DNA from: Dichetophora obliterata
Taxonomy: Eukaryota; Arthropoda; Insecta; Diptera; Sciomyzidae
Direction of reading: 5' to 3'
Assembly: GCA_963920525.1 (NCBI GenBank)
Contig: OY986439.1
Span: 30,328,319 to 30,392,318 of the forward strand
DNA length: 64,000 bases
Shown: positions 63,221 through 64,000 of the stretch, piece after piece
Layout: every line of letters begins with the position of its first letter
Position numbering within the stretch: the stretch's first letter is position 1
Made by a program: the position numbers and the translations under genes
The notes under the pieces: model-generated
What the model was told of the DNA's origin: nothing
What the model saw: the letters and a program-made list of their open reading frames with translations, nothing else
Database searches by the model: none

Positions 63221-64000
63221 GGAACTTCCAGGCTTGTCAGCACCGATAGCGAGGAACAACCCACAAGTTCACCGCTGCACGAAACTGTTACTAAAATCGT
63301 ATCCGAGCCACTGAAGTCATCTTGTCACACTTCCATTGAAGAAGCCTCCAATGCTGCAGTAATACTTCCGACGCCACTTATACTCCCGACGACGCCGAAA
63401 ATTATTGTGAAGCCACCTAAACCGCCTTCACCGCCACCACCACCACCTCCACCATCTATCGTTGTAGCAACACCTGTGTACGACGACGAACCACCAGAGA
63501 TCAACTACTGCACCGTCAAAATATCGCCCGATAAACCGCCCAAGGAACGCCTTAAGCTCATCATTAAAACCGATGTCATACGCAATGCTATAGCAGCAGC
63601 TGCAGCTGCTGAGAAAGCAAAGGCAGCAGCCGCCGCTGAACGTGCGGCAGCTGCAGCAGCTGCTGCTGCATCCACAGAAAAACCAGAGAAGGAGAAAAAA
63701 CAAAAGAATAAAAAACACAAACATCCCAAACATGCCGCGGTAGAGCAACTGACACCGGCAGTGTCTGGTGTTGAATTTAAAACGCCCTCACCGCACCTAG
63801 CACTAGGCGGTATTAATAGTCATCAGTCATCCGCCAGCAACGACCTGCAGCACTCCTATCCACGCACTGTTATCTCACCACCCGCTCTCTCTGAACGCGA
63901 TTTTGACTCTCAGTCATCGGTGTTGGGTAGCATCTCGTCGAAGGGTAACAGCACGCCGCAAACGCTAGCCCAGATAGTGCACGAGGAGAGCTGCGTTGTA
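63221..64000 (+). CDS. wapl: wapl, second coding exon (runs off the window)
   Basis: The acceptor GCGTTTGCAG ends at 63220. The exon opens GTSRLVSTDSEEQPTSS, joining in phase 0 to the first exon's end RISK. It is open for 260 codons to the edge. Features: poly-Pro PPSPPPPPPPP, VYDDEPPEINYCTVKIS, PPKERLKLIIKTDVIRNAI (a conserved-looking short motif), an Ala-rich coiled stretch with KAKAAAAAERAA, KKQKNKKHKHPKH (likely nuclear localisation), and Ser-rich text to LAQIVHEESCVV. Antisense ORFs here are shadows of the Ala/Pro codons. Confidence 0.75.

Noticed and set aside
63428..63748. Antisense ORFs opposite the wapl second exon
   Set aside because: Shadows of Ala, Pro and basic codons of the real gene.

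Overview
The window looks like AT-rich nuclear DNA from a higher fly (Diptera), perhaps a tephritid or relative. That placement is inference. It rests on GT-AG introns, an insect-type lipocalin gene, the start of a gene I recognise as wings apart-like (wapl), and fly-type transposons (mdg3-like LTR element, LOA-like LINE, Tc1, mariner, hAT, pogo- and piggyBac-like MITEs). There is no bacterial gene organisation, CRISPR, rRNA or tRNA gene.

Two host genes are visible. Bases 16979-18417 hold the last four coding exons of a secreted lipocalin (apolipoprotein D-like) on the + strand; its signal-peptide exon was not found. Bases 53527-54417 and 63221-64000 hold the first two coding exons of wapl, a cohesin-release factor, on the + strand, separated by an 8.8-kb intron full of transposons. 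The gene continues past the window edge.

Nearly everything else is mobile DNA, often nested. From left to right: a decayed ZBED-type hAT end (1-1176); a TA-flanked MITE (2867-3717); a roughly 110-bp satellite with a five-unit higher-order period (3878-5000); a hAT MITE with 8-bp target duplications (7991-9146); a LINE scrap (9846-10440); a Tc1 element with 218-bp inverted repeats (11508-13147); and Helitron-like repeats (13153-15730). From 21350 to 34345 there is a three-level nest: a TA-flanked MITE holds an mdg3-like LTR retrotransposon with a tRNA-Leu primer site, which holds a younger Ty3/gypsy element (25733-33433) with 1088-bp LTRs and a tRNA-Lys primer site. The younger element encodes a RING-H2 finger ahead of gag and has a TTTTTTA slippery site before pol. 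From 35064 to 42867 a Tc1-like element holds a MITE and an apparently intact LOA-type LINE with two overlapping ORFs, inserted inside the transposase catalytic motif. Bases 44844-52400 are a dense set of MITEs and foldbacks with hAT and mariner remnants. The wapl intron adds an 81-bp-arm foldback, a hAT element carrying two other MITEs, further MITEs and a LINE 3' end.

The observations I rate highest are: (1) the RING-H2 ORF fused to or abutting gag, in an element with no visible CCHC zinc knuckle; (2) a set of stem-loops in the 3' non-coding part of the mdg3-like element that keep the same 9-nt loop while their stems change in a compensating way; (3) the mdg3-like element's gag start codon lying inside its LTR, so that the primer-binding site is read as protein; (4) a nonsense codon exactly at that element's integrase catalytic glutamate; and (5) MITE families of different sequence that share one terminal design. 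All matches to families come from recognition by eye; no database search was run.
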